NCBI RefSeq assembly: GCF_002803075.1
Contig: NZ_NNBK01000008.1
Span: 62,001 to 126,000, forward strand
Direction of reading: 5' to 3'
Source of the DNA: Streptomyces sp. CB01373
GTDB lineage: Bacteria; Actinomycetota; Actinomycetes; Streptomycetales; Streptomycetaceae
Length of the DNA: 64,000 bases
Within the stretch, counting starts at the first letter, position 1. The number at the start of each line of letters is the position of its first letter. Below the pieces are notes generated by a model, which had not been told where the DNA came from, ran no database searches, and saw only the letters and a list, made by a program, of their open reading frames with translations. Position numbers and translations under genes: made by a program. Positions 1 through 8,237 of this stretch are shown here, one piece after another.

Positions 1-983
1 GGCGCGGGTCCGGCCGGGGCCGGGACGGCGGGGCTGTGCGAGGGCGGCGGCGGTACGGCGACGCGCGGGGCGGGCGGCAGGGCCAGGCGGCCGCCGCGGC
101 GGGACTCGATGAGGCCGACCGCCGGCTCGGGCAGCCAGGCGGAGGCCGTACCGCTGTCGTCGGAGCCGGAGCCGAACAGATGGGGCGCGAGCTGGGCCTG
201 GAGGTCGGCCGGCTTGGGCCGCGCGGTGGCCTCCATCTGCATGCAGGAGTCGATCAGCGGACGCAGCTCGTCCGGGAGTCCCTCCAGGTCGGGGCCCTCG
301 CGCAGCAGCATGAAGACCGTCTCGACGGGGTTGGCGCCGTGGAAGGGCGGATGCCCGGTGGCGGCGAACACCAGCATCGAGCCGAGCGAGAAGACGTCGC
401 TGGCGCCGGTGACGCTGCGCGAGTCCTTGGCCTGCTCCGGGGACATGTACGCGGGCGTGCCGACGGCGACGTTCGTCATGGTCAGCCGGGTGTTGGAGAC
501 CCCGGAGGCGATTCCGAAGTCGATCACGCGTGGCCCGTCCTCGACGACGAGGACGTTCGACGGCTTCAGGTCGCGGTGGACGAGCCCGGCGCCGTGGATG
601 GACTGGAGCGCCTCGGCGACGCCCGCCGCCAGCCAGCGCACCGCCTGGGCCGGGAGCGGACCGCATTCGGTCACTATCTCCTCCAGGGAGGGCGCCGGGA
701 CGTAGGCGGTGGCCAGCCACGGCACGGCGGCGCGCGGGTCGGCGTCGACGACCGCGGCCGTGTAGAAGCCGGAGACCGCCCGCGCGGCCTCCACCTCACG
801 TGTGAAGCGGACCCGGAAGAGCTGGTCCTCGGCCAGCTCGGTCCTGACCGTCTTGATCGCCACGCGCCGGCCGGACGCCGAGCGCGCGAGATAGACCAGC
901 CCCATGCCGCCGGCACCCAGCCGTCCCAGCACCTCGAACGGCCCGATCCGCCGCGGGTCGTGCTGCGTCAGCTGATCCACCAC
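1..983 (-). CDS. Eukaryotic-type serine/threonine protein kinase, C-terminal part cut by window edge
   Basis: The frame read leftward from a GTG pair at 983/980 encodes a Hanks-type kinase domain starting within 15 residues of the N-terminus. Visible motifs are the glycine loop LGAGGMGLVYLA, VAIKTV with the catalytic lysine, the catalytic loop VHRDLKPSN, the DFG triad in VIDFGIA, and GTPAYMSPEQA of the activation segment. After the kinase fold comes a Pro/Ala-rich stretch that is still open at base 1, so the gene continues outside the window and may carry a sensor or transmembrane part there. A GGAGG lies 10 nt upstream of the GTG at 983, which supports that start. The kinase probably phosphorylates cytoplasmic or membrane proteins; no substrate can be read from this window. 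Confidence 0.93.
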   Translation of the reverse strand, partial: MVDQLTQHDPRRIGPFEVLGRLGAGGMGLVYLARSASGRRVAIKTVRTELAEDQLFRVRFTREVEAARAVSGFYTAAVVDADPRAAVPWLATAYVPAPSLEEIVTECGPLPAQAVRWLAAGVAEALQSIHGAGLVHRDLKPSNVLVVEDGPRVIDFGIASGVSNTRLTMTNVAVGTPAYMSPEQAKDSRSVTGASDVFSLGSMLVFAATGHPPFHGANPVETVFMLLREGPDLEGLPDELRPLIDSCMQMEATARPKPADLQAQLAPHLFGSGSDDSGTASAWLPEPAVGLIESRRGGRLALPPAPRVAVPPPPSHSPAVPAPAGPA

Positions 984-1195
984 TTGCCTGCCACCTCCCC
1001 GTACGAGCCGCGCCACCCACATATGTACGCGACCGAAGTGCAGCGTCTCACCACCGCACCGCCGTGGCGGCACGCACCCTGATTCTTCCTGTCCGGCGCA
1101 CAGGTTGCGAACCCGGCGACACATCGGGATGTCACGCCGCAAAACCCCCTCTTCCCGGTCGGGGGGCGGATTTCACCTCTCCGATCGCCGCTCCC

Positions 1196-1921
1196 TCACC
1201 TCTCCAGGAGGGCGAAGGACGCCCCCTGATTGTCGGCGACGACGGCGACGGTTCCGTACGACGTCCCGAAGGGCGGCACCTGCACCCGTCCGCCGAGCCG
1301 GGCGACCGTGCCGAGGGCGGCCTCCAGCTCCGCGACCCGGAAGTGGACGAGGAAGTGCGGCGGCATCTCGGGCGGGAAGACGTCGGAGACGGCGGCCCGG
1401 CCGAATTCGGGCTCGGCGCCCGGCCCGAACAGGGCGTCGTGGAACAGTCCGCCGTAGAAGACGTTGGCGGCCTCGGTGTCGCGGGCGTAGAGCTGGGCCC
1501 AGACGAAGGTGCCCGGCTCGTGGCGTCTGCCGAAGCCCTGGTGGCTGTCCGGCTGCCACAGCCCGAAGACGGCGCCCTCGGGATCGGCGGCGAGGGCGGC
1601 CAGGCCCAGACCGTCGACCCGGGCGGGCGGGATCACGATCTGCCCGCCGCCGGCCCGGATCCGCTCGGCCAGCGCCCGGATGTCCGGGGTCGCGAAGTAC
1701 ACGGTCCAGACGGTGGGCATACGGCCGTCCGTCTTCGGCGAGAGCGCGGCGACGGGCTCCCCGTGCAGCCGGGCCGGTACGGACGCTCCGTACGTCTCCT
1801 CCGCGAAGCTCCACCCGAAGAGCTCACCGTAGAACCGCTTTCCCGCCTCGACGTCGGGAAGCTGCGCGTCCACCCAGCAGGGGACGCCCTCTGTGCTCGC
1901 GGATGCCCTGTTTTCGGCCAT
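1196..1921 (-). CDS. VOC (glyoxalase/bleomycin resistance) family protein, two tandem domains
   Basis: The 241-aa protein has two consecutive vicinal-oxygen-chelate modules, about residues 12-120 and 130-240. Each opens with the typical WVDAQLPD/FVWAQLYA strand followed by an F-Y-G-E/G-LF helix. Streptomyces proteins of this arrangement are usually annotated as putative hydroxylase or glyoxalase-like proteins. They may bind a metal and a small substrate, or act as a drug-binding protein. No enzymatic reaction can be assigned from sequence. It stands alone: the kinase upstream and TetR gene downstream are separated by intergenic DNA. The ATG start is the only good candidate near the start of homology. 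Confidence 0.88.
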   Translation of the reverse strand: MAENRASASTEGVPCWVDAQLPDVEAGKRFYGELFGWSFAEETYGASVPARLHGEPVAALSPKTDGRMPTVWTVYFATPDIRALAERIRAGGGQIVIPPARVDGLGLAALAADPEGAVFGLWQPDSHQGFGRRHEPGTFVWAQLYARDTEAANVFYGGLFHDALFGPGAEPEFGRAAVSDVFPPEMPPHFLVHFRVAELEAALGTVARLGGRVQVPPFGTSYGTVAVVADNQGASFALLER

Positions 1922-2043
1922 GTCGCCAAAGTAGCCGGGTCACGCGCAGCCCGCAGACCAGGCACACCAGCCTCTCCGAGCTCATGCACCCCATTTGCAG
2001 TCGGCCGAATCGCGCTCCGATCACTGCTCGGTAAGCTGACGAC

Positions 2044-2688
2044 ATGACAGGACAAGTGCGTACCGTCGACGGCCGCGTGGCCGGTCGACGTGGGCAGGCG
2101 ACCCGGCAGAAGCTGCTCGACTGCCTCAGCGAGATGCTCAGCTCCTCCCCCTACCGGGACGTCAAGGTCATCGATGTCGCCAGGAAGGCGGGGACTTCGC
2201 CCGCGACCTTCTATCAGTACTTCCCCGATGTCGAGGGCGCCGTTCTGGAGATCGCCGAGCAAATGGCCGCCGAGGGCGCCGGGTTGGCCGAGCTGCTCGA
2301 GGGCCGGTCGTGGGCCGGCAAGGCCGGCTGGCAGACGGCGCAGGAACTCGTGGACGGGTTTCTCGAGTTCTGGCGCCACAACGACGCCATTCTGCGCGTG
2401 ATCGATCTCGGTGCCGCCGAGGGCGACAAGCGCTTTTACAAGATCCGTTCAAAGATCCTGAACTCCGTGAACAACTCCCTGGCGGAATCTGTCACCGAAC
2501 TCCAGTCCAAGGGCCGGGTCGACAAGGACGTGAATCCGGCCGCGATCGCCGGTTCGCTGGTCGCGATGCTCGCGGCGGTCGCCTCCCACCAGAAGGGCTT
2601 CGCCCCGGGGGTGAAGCAGGCCGAGCTGAGGCCGAACCTGGCGCTCCTGGTTCACCTGGGCGTCACCGGCAAGAAGCCGACGCGATAG
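2044..2688 (+). CDS. TetR family transcriptional regulator
   Basis: A 214-aa cytoplasmic repressor-type protein. Residues 14-60 form the TetR helix-turn-helix (GQATRQKLLDCLSEMLS... followed by VARKAGTSPATFYQYFPD). The rest is an alpha-helical ligand-binding domain with no recognisable ligand signature. The gene sits between the divergent VOC gene (122 bp away) and a convergent lipoprotein gene. The spacer upstream contains GGTAAGCTGACGAC before the ATG and only a weak Shine-Dalgarno. The target is unknown; the divergent VOC gene is the simplest guess. Confidence 0.93.
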   Translation: MTGQVRTVDGRVAGRRGQATRQKLLDCLSEMLSSSPYRDVKVIDVARKAGTSPATFYQYFPDVEGAVLEIAEQMAAEGAGLAELLEGRSWAGKAGWQTAQELVDGFLEFWRHNDAILRVIDLGAAEGDKRFYKIRSKILNSVNNSLAESVTELQSKGRVDKDVNPAAIAGSLVAMLAAVASHQKGFAPGVKQAELRPNLALLVHLGVTGKKPTR

Positions 2689-2734
2689 CCCGTGCACCGG
2701 CCTCGGACTCCGTCCGGGCCCCAAGTCCTGTCAG

Positions 2735-2770
2735 GCAGGCGGCGGTCCACCCGGGTGGACCGCCGCCTGC
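2735..2770. terminator. Bidirectional hairpin terminator between convergent genes
   Basis: A perfect 16-bp stem (GCAGGCGGCGGTCCAC and its complement) closes a CCGG tetraloop. It lies between the TetR gene ending at 2688 and the lipoprotein gene ending at 2801 on the other strand, so it can serve both. Confidence 0.85.
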
Positions 2771-2800
2771 TGCCATGTACGGGGAGAAACCCGAACGACC

Positions 2801-3472
2801 CTAGAGCCGGTCGAGCCAGATCACGATGCCCGTCAGGTCGTGGAGGACGGCCGCGACGCCCGCCCGGACGGCGGCGGCGCAGCGCGCGGCGGTGAACGAC
2901 TCCGGGTCGTAGGTCGAGGACATGCCGAGCCCCTCGCCCCGGAACGAGGCACCGGACCAGTCGACCGCCGTGACGTTGTGGGTGGGTTCGGCGAGCTCCG
3001 CGCCGACGACGAGGAACTGCTGCGACAGATGGCTCGCGGTGACCACGGCGAGCGGGTCGACGAGATCGTTGCCCGCGCCGACGACCAGGTCCGGGCCCAT
3101 GCCGATGGCCCTGTCGATGGCGGGAACGAGGTCGTGGGGGCCGTCGGCGGCCACCGTCCTGAGGTCGACGTGCTCGCTCGCGGCCCAGTCCTTCACCGCC
3201 GACACCAGGGCCCTGGTCGGACGGTCGTCGCCCGCGGTGAGCAGCACCACGCGGTAGCCCTTCGGCGGGTGCACACCCTTCCAGGAACCGGGCCGCGGCG
3301 TGACCGTGGCCTCCGGGGTGGGCGGGGCGGAGGGGTCGGTGAACCCCGCGCCGAGCATGCCCACGGCGGTGGGCTTCGCGTGCGGCTGTGACCAGTCGTC
3401 GCCGGAGCCGCATCCGGTGACCAGCGCGGCGGCCGCGGCCAGCGTGGCAACGGCCCGAAGCGGGGAGCGCAA
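2801..3472 (-). CDS. BMP-like substrate-binding lipoprotein
   Basis: A 223-aa secreted lipoprotein. The signal peptide ends in the lipobox LVTGC (Cys at about residue 21), followed by a Pro/Thr-rich linker (residues 40-63). A compact alpha/beta domain then contains GYRVVLLT and GPDLVVGAGNDLVDPLAVV, reminiscent of the basic membrane protein (BMP) family of nucleoside/solute-binding proteins but shorter than the usual 330-350 aa. No ABC permease or ATPase genes adjoin it. The start appears to be TTG at 3472 because a strong GGAGG lies 9 nt upstream and no ATG fits. The function is inferred only from the fold-like motifs. Confidence 0.8.
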   Translation of the reverse strand: MRSPLRAVATLAAAAALVTGCGSGDDWSQPHAKPTAVGMLGAGFTDPSAPPTPEATVTPRPGSWKGVHPPKGYRVVLLTAGDDRPTRALVSAVKDWAASEHVDLRTVAADGPHDLVPAIDRAIGMGPDLVVGAGNDLVDPLAVVTASHLSQQFLVVGAELAEPTHNVTAVDWSGASFRGEGLGMSSTYDPESFTAARCAAAVRAGVAAVLHDLTGIVIWLDRL

Positions 3473-3643
3473 GGCGATCGTCCTCCGAGTGATCGTGGGT
3501 GCGCCGCCATCCTGCTATCCGCGACCGCCACGGGTCGCCCCCGCGAGGGCCGATGCGGGGCTTGTTTCTCAACGGTTCGCCGGCGGGCCGGAGTTTGTTC
3601 ACCGATGACATGCACCGTGCACGGGAAACCCCAAGGAGCCACC

Positions 3644-4852
3644 ATGTCATCACGGGTCCGCCGCGCCCTCGTCGGAATCACCGCGGCAGTGATCGCTTTC
3701 CTGGGCCTCGGGCAACCGGCCTCGGCCCATGGATTCTCGTCCGTCGTGTACGTCCACATCACGGGCGGCGACGGCGGCCGCGTACGCACGGTGCTGGAGC
3801 TGGAGTACGACCTCTTCGTCGTGTCCGCCGCCGACGCCGAGCACGACGACCCCCTCTTCCGGGCCGGCACCGCCGCCTTCGAGGCCGAGGACGCCCGGGC
3901 GCAGGCCGCGGCGCTCGAGTCGCACGCCGACTCGGCCGTCACGTACGTCACCGGGCGCTTCTCGGTCGCCGCCGGCGGCAAGGCCTGCACGCCGTCGCGG
4001 GCCGGCGACATCACGATGGGCCGGCGGGAGGGCGTCCCGTACGCCTCCCTGCCGCTGGAGTGGGCCTGCCCCGCGGAGGGCGGCGACCGCGAGGTGCGCA
4101 GCACGCTCTTCCCCGACTCCGAGGGCTACGTCCGCGGCACCAGGACGATCGCCACCTACGACCTCACCGGTCTCTCCGGCAGCGCCGCGCTCGACGCCGG
4201 GCATCCGTCCTTCTCGATCAGTCAGTCGTGGTACGAGCGGTTCTGGGAGTTCTTCCGCCTGGGCGCCGAGCACCTGCTGACCGGAGTCGACCACATCCTG
4301 TTCCTGCTGGCGCTCATCGCCGGGTCCCGCCGCCTGCGCGAGATCGTGCTCGCGGCCACGAGTTTCACCCTGGCCCACTCGGTGACGTTCCTGCTCGCCG
4401 CCCTCGGCCTGGTGGAGGCGCCGGAGCGGATCGTGGAGCCCGTCATCGCGCTGTCGATCGCCGTCGTCGCCGGCTGGCATCTGTTGCGGCTCCGGCGGCG
4501 CGACGACGTGGCCGCCCTCGCCGGACCCGCGGAACAGGGCCCGTTGGGTCTGGACCGGGCCGGATGGCTGCGCCTCGGGGTCGTGTTCTGCTTCGGCCTC
4601 GTGCACGGCCTGGGGTTCGCGGGCGCCCTCGGGATCGACGAGCCGTGGTCGTGGACCCTGCTGTGGTCCCTGCTGGTGTTCAACGTCGGTATCGAGGCAG
4701 TGCAGTTGGGGATCATCGTGATCGTCTTCCCGCTGCTCGCGCTGCTGCGTCACCGTGCGCCGAGGGCGGGCATGTGGGCGACCGGCGCACTGTGCGCGGG
4801 GGTGGCCGTCATGGGTTCTGTGTGGTTCGTGCAGCGGGTGCTCGAAGGCTGA
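3644..4852 (+). CDS. HupE/UreJ-type membrane protein with secreted N-terminal domain
   Basis: A 402-aa protein with a cleavable signal peptide (about residues 1-27, ending QPASA) and an extracytoplasmic domain (residues 28-190). A C-terminal membrane region follows, beginning with the typical HupE_UreJ_2 motif GAEHLLTGVDHILFLLALI and continuing with about six further helices, including the conserved FGLVHGLGFA. HupE/UreJ relatives are implicated in nickel or cobalt uptake, but this extended actinobacterial subtype has no proven substrate. The start was set at 3644 because AAGGAG lies 7 nt upstream and the signal peptide begins there; an upstream in-frame ATG at 3605 lacks a ribosome site. The neighbour is a secreted metallophosphoesterase, so a metal-supply role is possible but unproven. 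Confidence 0.88.
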   Translation: MSSRVRRALVGITAAVIAFLGLGQPASAHGFSSVVYVHITGGDGGRVRTVLELEYDLFVVSAADAEHDDPLFRAGTAAFEAEDARAQAAALESHADSAVTYVTGRFSVAAGGKACTPSRAGDITMGRREGVPYASLPLEWACPAEGGDREVRSTLFPDSEGYVRGTRTIATYDLTGLSGSAALDAGHPSFSISQSWYERFWEFFRLGAEHLLTGVDHILFLLALIAGSRRLREIVLAATSFTLAHSVTFLLAALGLVEAPERIVEPVIALSIAVVAGWHLLRLRRRDDVAALAGPAEQGPLGLDRAGWLRLGVVFCFGLVHGLGFAGALGIDEPWSWTLLWSLLVFNVGIEAVQLGIIVIVFPLLALLRHRAPRAGMWATGALCAGVAVMGSVWFVQRVLEG

Positions 4853-4892
4853 GAACAGCGCAGGTCTAGCGCGAAGTTCAGCTGATTCCAAG

Positions 4893-4906
4893 ATCGCATT
4901 TGCGAT
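4893..4906. promoter_or_regulatory. 14-bp palindrome upstream of the metallophosphoesterase gene
   Basis: ATCGCA-TT-TGCGAT is a perfect 6-bp inverted repeat in an AT-richer spacer, 72 bp before the start of the metallophosphoesterase gene. Its position and symmetry suit an operator. No PHO-box style 11-bp direct repeat was found here. Confidence 0.4.
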
Positions 4907-4977
4907 TGATTTACCAAATCCGGAGACCTTGATGGCCTCCATTCCATGCACCTCCGTGCACCAAAGGAACGAATCTG

Positions 4978-6957
4978 ATGATTTCGAGACCCTCCTCGTC
5001 GGCTTCCGGGTCGGCGCGGCGCCGCGTGGCCACGGGTGCCGCCGCGGCATTCCTGGGCCTGACGGTGGCCCTCGGCAGCGGCCTGGCCTCCCCGGTCCAG
5101 GCGGCCGAGACCAGCACGTTCACCGGCATCATCCTCGGCGTCGGCGCCAACGAGTCCCAGCGCACCGTGACCTGGTACTCCTCGGCCGACACCGCGCAGA
5201 AGGTCCAGCTCGCGCCGACGGCGCAGGTGGACAAGGGCGAGTTCCCGGCCTCCGCCATCACCTTCGACGCCCTCGGCGGGGAGAACATCGCCACCAGTGG
5301 CGGCTACAACCGCCACGCCACGCTCACCGGTCTCCGTGAGCACACGGCCTACTCCTACCGGGTCGGCTCCGAGGGCAACTGGTCCTCCGCGTACTCCTTC
5401 AAGACGCAGGACTTCAAGGGCGACTACGACTTCCTGTTCTTCGGCGACCCGCAGATCGGCTCGTCCGGCAACACCGGCAAGGACCAGGCCGGCTGGCAGG
5501 ACACCCTCGACGTCGCGCTCGGCGCCAACCCGGACAGCGAGCTGCTGGTGTCGGGCGGCGACCACGTCGAGACCGCCAACACCGAGTCCCAGTGGAACGC
5601 CTTCCTCGCCCCCGACCAGCTCCGCCAGTACCCGTGGGCCGCCACCATCGGCAACCACGACGTCGGCGGCAAGGCGTACGAGCAGCACCTCTACACGCCG
5701 AACACCGACCGCTCGGCGCCGCTGTACTCCAACGGCCAGCCGGGTTCCAACACGTCCGGTGGCAACTACTGGTACATCTACAAGGATGTGCTGTTCATCG
5801 ACATCAACAGCAACAGCTACGCCACCAGCCAGGGCGGCGGCGGCGACGCCGCGCACATCGGCTACGTCACGGACGTCATCAACAAGCACGGCTCCGAGGC
5901 CAAGTGGAAGGTGCTCGTCTTCCACCACGCCATGTACTCGCCGGCGTCCCACGCCAAGGACTCCGACGCCAAGGTCCGTCGCAATGACCTGCCGGCCGCC
6001 TTCTCCAAGCTCGGTGTCGACCTGGTGCTGGCCGGCCACGACCACGCCTACTCGCGCAGCTACCTGCTGAAGAACAGCGAGAAGCAGAACAAGGACGAGC
6101 AGCCCGGCGCCGCCGACGTGTACCCCGGCCCCGGCGGTGTGCTGTACGTGACGGCCAACTCGGCCTCGGGCTCGAAGTACTACGGCATCACCAAGCCGGA
6201 CACCAGCGGCACGAGCGGCGCCGGAAACGGTGCCGACCCGCTGAACCCCGGCAACTACTGGTACAACTCGGTCCAGAACCAGGAGAACGTCCGCAGCTAC
6301 GTCAAGGTCAAGGTCCGTAACGACAAGCTCGTCGTCGAGAACCTGCGCAGCGGCACCTGCGCGGCGCCCAACGCCGCGGTGGAGCTCGGCCAGTCCTCCT
6401 GCGTCAACACGCCCTCCGGTCAGCCGGTCGGCTCGGTCGTCGACAAGGTCACCGTGCACCCGTACCACGGCGACGGCCAGGACATCCAGGTGAACGTCCC
6501 GAACGCCGCCCCGGGCGAGTTCGGCTGGACGATCGACGGCTACAACGGCCTGGTGGACCTCGGCACCGCCAAGGACCACGACGGCGACTACTTCCAGGCC
6601 ACCGGCAGGATCAACCCGATCCTCGTGTCGGACAGCCGCCGTTCGCTCGCCCCGTGGTCGATCTCGGCCAGCGTGGGTGACTTCAAGGACGCCGACAAGG
6701 TGTTCTCCGGTGCCTACCTCGGCTGGACGCCGAACGTGCTCCAGGAGGGCGCCGGCGCCAAGGCCAGCGGGGAGGTGGCCTCCGGCTACGACGGCGGCGG
6801 CGCGGGTCTGTCCGTCTCGCGCGGTCTGGGCTGGGCCGACCAGGGTCACCCCAAGGGCAAGGCCAAGCTGGGCGCCGACCTGGATCTGAGGATCCCGGGC
6901 AGCGTCGACAAGGGCGCCTACCGCGCCACCCTCACGATCACCGCTCTGAGCAGCTGA
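4978..6957 (+). CDS. Secreted purple acid phosphatase-like metallophosphoesterase with WxL-like C-terminal domain
   Basis: A 659-aa exported protein. A signal peptide (residues 1-43, ending SPVQAAE) is followed by an Fn3-like purple acid phosphatase N domain (to about 150). The calcineurin-like metallophosphoesterase core shows all expected metal ligands: FFGDPQIG, SGGDHVE, TIGNHDVG, VFHHAMYSP and LAGHDHAYS. It should therefore hydrolyse phosphoesters outside the cell. Residues about 480-659 form a separate beta-rich domain: FGWTIDGYNGLVDLG, PILVSDSRR, LAPWSISA, FSGAYLGW, and a final PGSVDKGAYRATLTITA. This layout matches WxL-type cell-surface domains, although the canonical W-x-L is replaced by W-S-I. 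The next gene encodes a DUF916 protein, the usual partner of WxL proteins. AAAGGAACG precedes the ATG. Confidence 0.9.
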   Translation: MISRPSSSASGSARRRVATGAAAAFLGLTVALGSGLASPVQAAETSTFTGIILGVGANESQRTVTWYSSADTAQKVQLAPTAQVDKGEFPASAITFDALGGENIATSGGYNRHATLTGLREHTAYSYRVGSEGNWSSAYSFKTQDFKGDYDFLFFGDPQIGSSGNTGKDQAGWQDTLDVALGANPDSELLVSGGDHVETANTESQWNAFLAPDQLRQYPWAATIGNHDVGGKAYEQHLYTPNTDRSAPLYSNGQPGSNTSGGNYWYIYKDVLFIDINSNSYATSQGGGGDAAHIGYVTDVINKHGSEAKWKVLVFHHAMYSPASHAKDSDAKVRRNDLPAAFSKLGVDLVLAGHDHAYSRSYLLKNSEKQNKDEQPGAADVYPGPGGVLYVTANSASGSKYYGITKPDTSGTSGAGNGADPLNPGNYWYNSVQNQENVRSYVKVKVRNDKLVVENLRSGTCAAPNAAVELGQSSCVNTPSGQPVGSVVDKVTVHPYHGDGQDIQVNVPNAAPGEFGWTIDGYNGLVDLGTAKDHDGDYFQATGRINPILVSDSRRSLAPWSISASVGDFKDADKVFSGAYLGWTPNVLQEGAGAKASGEVASGYDGGGAGLSVSRGLGWADQGHPKGKAKLGADLDLRIPGSVDKGAYRATLTITALSS

Positions 6958-6974
6958 CCGTGACCGCTTGACCA

Positions 6975-7006
6975 GGGGGGTGGGCACCTTCCGGTGCCCA
7001 CCCCCC
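6975..7006. terminator. Strong hairpin between metallophosphoesterase and DUF916 genes
   Basis: A perfect 14-bp GC-rich stem (GGGGGGTGGGCACC with its complement) closes a TTCC loop, 17 nt after the stop codon. It lies 44 bp before the DUF916 start, so it either terminates or attenuates read-through, setting the ratio of the two proteins. Confidence 0.85.
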
Positions 7007-7050
7007 GCCCCTCGTTCCAGACCCGCTCCAGACCGCCCGAGGACCCCGAG

Positions 7051-8205
7051 ATGCCCCTGCCCGCAACGCGCCGGAAGACCACGGTCACCGCACTCGCCCG
7101 CACCGCCGCCCTGGCCCTGCTCCTGGCCTTCGCCCTCACCGGGCTGCGGACCACCCCGGCCGCGGCGGACGGCGGCGACGTCACCTGGACGGTCAGGACG
7201 GCGCCGAACAGCTACGGTGCCGACCGGTCCAGCTTCAGCTACGCCGTGAACCCCGGTGGACGCGTCGAGGACGCCATGGTGGTCTCCAACCGCGGCAAGT
7301 CCCCGCTCACCCTGGCCTTGTACGCCGCCGACGGCTTCACCACCGACACCGGCCAGCTCGACCTGCTCACCAAGGACAAGAAGTCCGTCGGCATCGGCGC
7401 CTGGGTGCACGCCGACCGTACGAGCGTCGTCCTCAAGCCCGGCAAGTCCGTCAAGGTCCCCTTCACGGTCACCGTGCCCGGCAACGCCACGCCCGGCGAC
7501 TACGTGGGCGGCGTCCTGACCTCGCTGCGGCAGTCCGACGAGGCCGAGGGCATCAACGTGGACCGGCGCCTCGGCATCCGGGTCAAGCTGCGCGTCAGCG
7601 GCGACCTCCGGCCGGCCCTGGCGGTCGAGAACCTGCACGTGGACCACTCCGGCTCGGCCAACCCGTTCGCCACGGGCGACGCCACCGTCACGTACACGAT
7701 CCACAACACCGGCAACGCCGTGCTCTCGGCCCGGCAGGCGGTGTCGGTCTCGGGCCCGTTCGGATGGCTGCGCACCGAGGCGAACCGGATCCCCTCGCCG
7801 CCCGAGCTGCTCCCGGGCGAGAGCTGGAAGGTGAAGGTGCCCGTGCACGGCGTGGTGCCAGGCGTCGTCCTGACCGCGACCGCCACCCTCACTCCCCTGC
7901 TCACCGACGCGTCGGGCTCCACCACCACGCTCGACCCGGTGACGGCCACCGCGCACGGCTGGGCCGTCCCGTGGACGCTGCTGCTGCTCCTCGTCCTGCT
8001 GATCGCGGTCGCCGTCGGAGCGGTCGTCCGCACCCGCCGCGGCCGCGCCCGCCGCAAGCTGCGCGAGGACGCCCGCGTACGGGACGCGGTCGAACAGGCG
8101 CTGCGCGAGAAGCGGACCACTGAGGAGGCCGAGGAGACCACGGAGGTCACGGAGCGCCAGGAGGCCCCGGAGGCCCCGGAGACCCCGGAGGCCCGGAAGA
8201 GCTGA
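7051..8205 (+). CDS. DUF916 / WxL-interacting-type membrane-anchored surface protein
   Basis: A 384-aa protein. A signal peptide (about residues 1-36) is followed by a DUF916-like beta domain (about 38-155) with the family features SFSYAVNPGGRVEDAMVVSN and TVPGNATPGDYVGG. A second beta domain (about 180-300) resembles DUF3324 (YTIHNTGNAVLSA). Then come one transmembrane helix (about 308-333, WTLLLLLVLLIAVAVG), a basic cytoplasmic stop-transfer region and a Glu/Thr/Pro-rich tail. In Firmicutes, DUF916/DUF3324 proteins anchor WxL proteins and bind peptidoglycan. The start was placed at 7051, where the signal peptide begins, rather than an in-frame ATG at 6994 that lies inside the terminator hairpin. 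The tail is repetitive (EAPEAPETPEA). Confidence 0.85.
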   Translation: MPLPATRRKTTVTALARTAALALLLAFALTGLRTTPAAADGGDVTWTVRTAPNSYGADRSSFSYAVNPGGRVEDAMVVSNRGKSPLTLALYAADGFTTDTGQLDLLTKDKKSVGIGAWVHADRTSVVLKPGKSVKVPFTVTVPGNATPGDYVGGVLTSLRQSDEAEGINVDRRLGIRVKLRVSGDLRPALAVENLHVDHSGSANPFATGDATVTYTIHNTGNAVLSARQAVSVSGPFGWLRTEANRIPSPPELLPGESWKVKVPVHGVVPGVVLTATATLTPLLTDASGSTTTLDPVTATAHGWAVPWTLLLLLVLLIAVAVGAVVRTRRGRARRKLREDARVRDAVEQALREKRTTEEAEETTEVTERQEAPEAPETPEARKS

Positions 8206-8237
8206 GGTCCGGCGCGGGGCGGGGCGATACTCGGGGC

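Noticed and set aside
4853..4977. PHO box upstream of the metallophosphoesterase
   Set aside because: No pair of GTTCACC-like 11-bp direct repeats was found; only the unrelated ATCGCA/TGCGAT palindrome is present.
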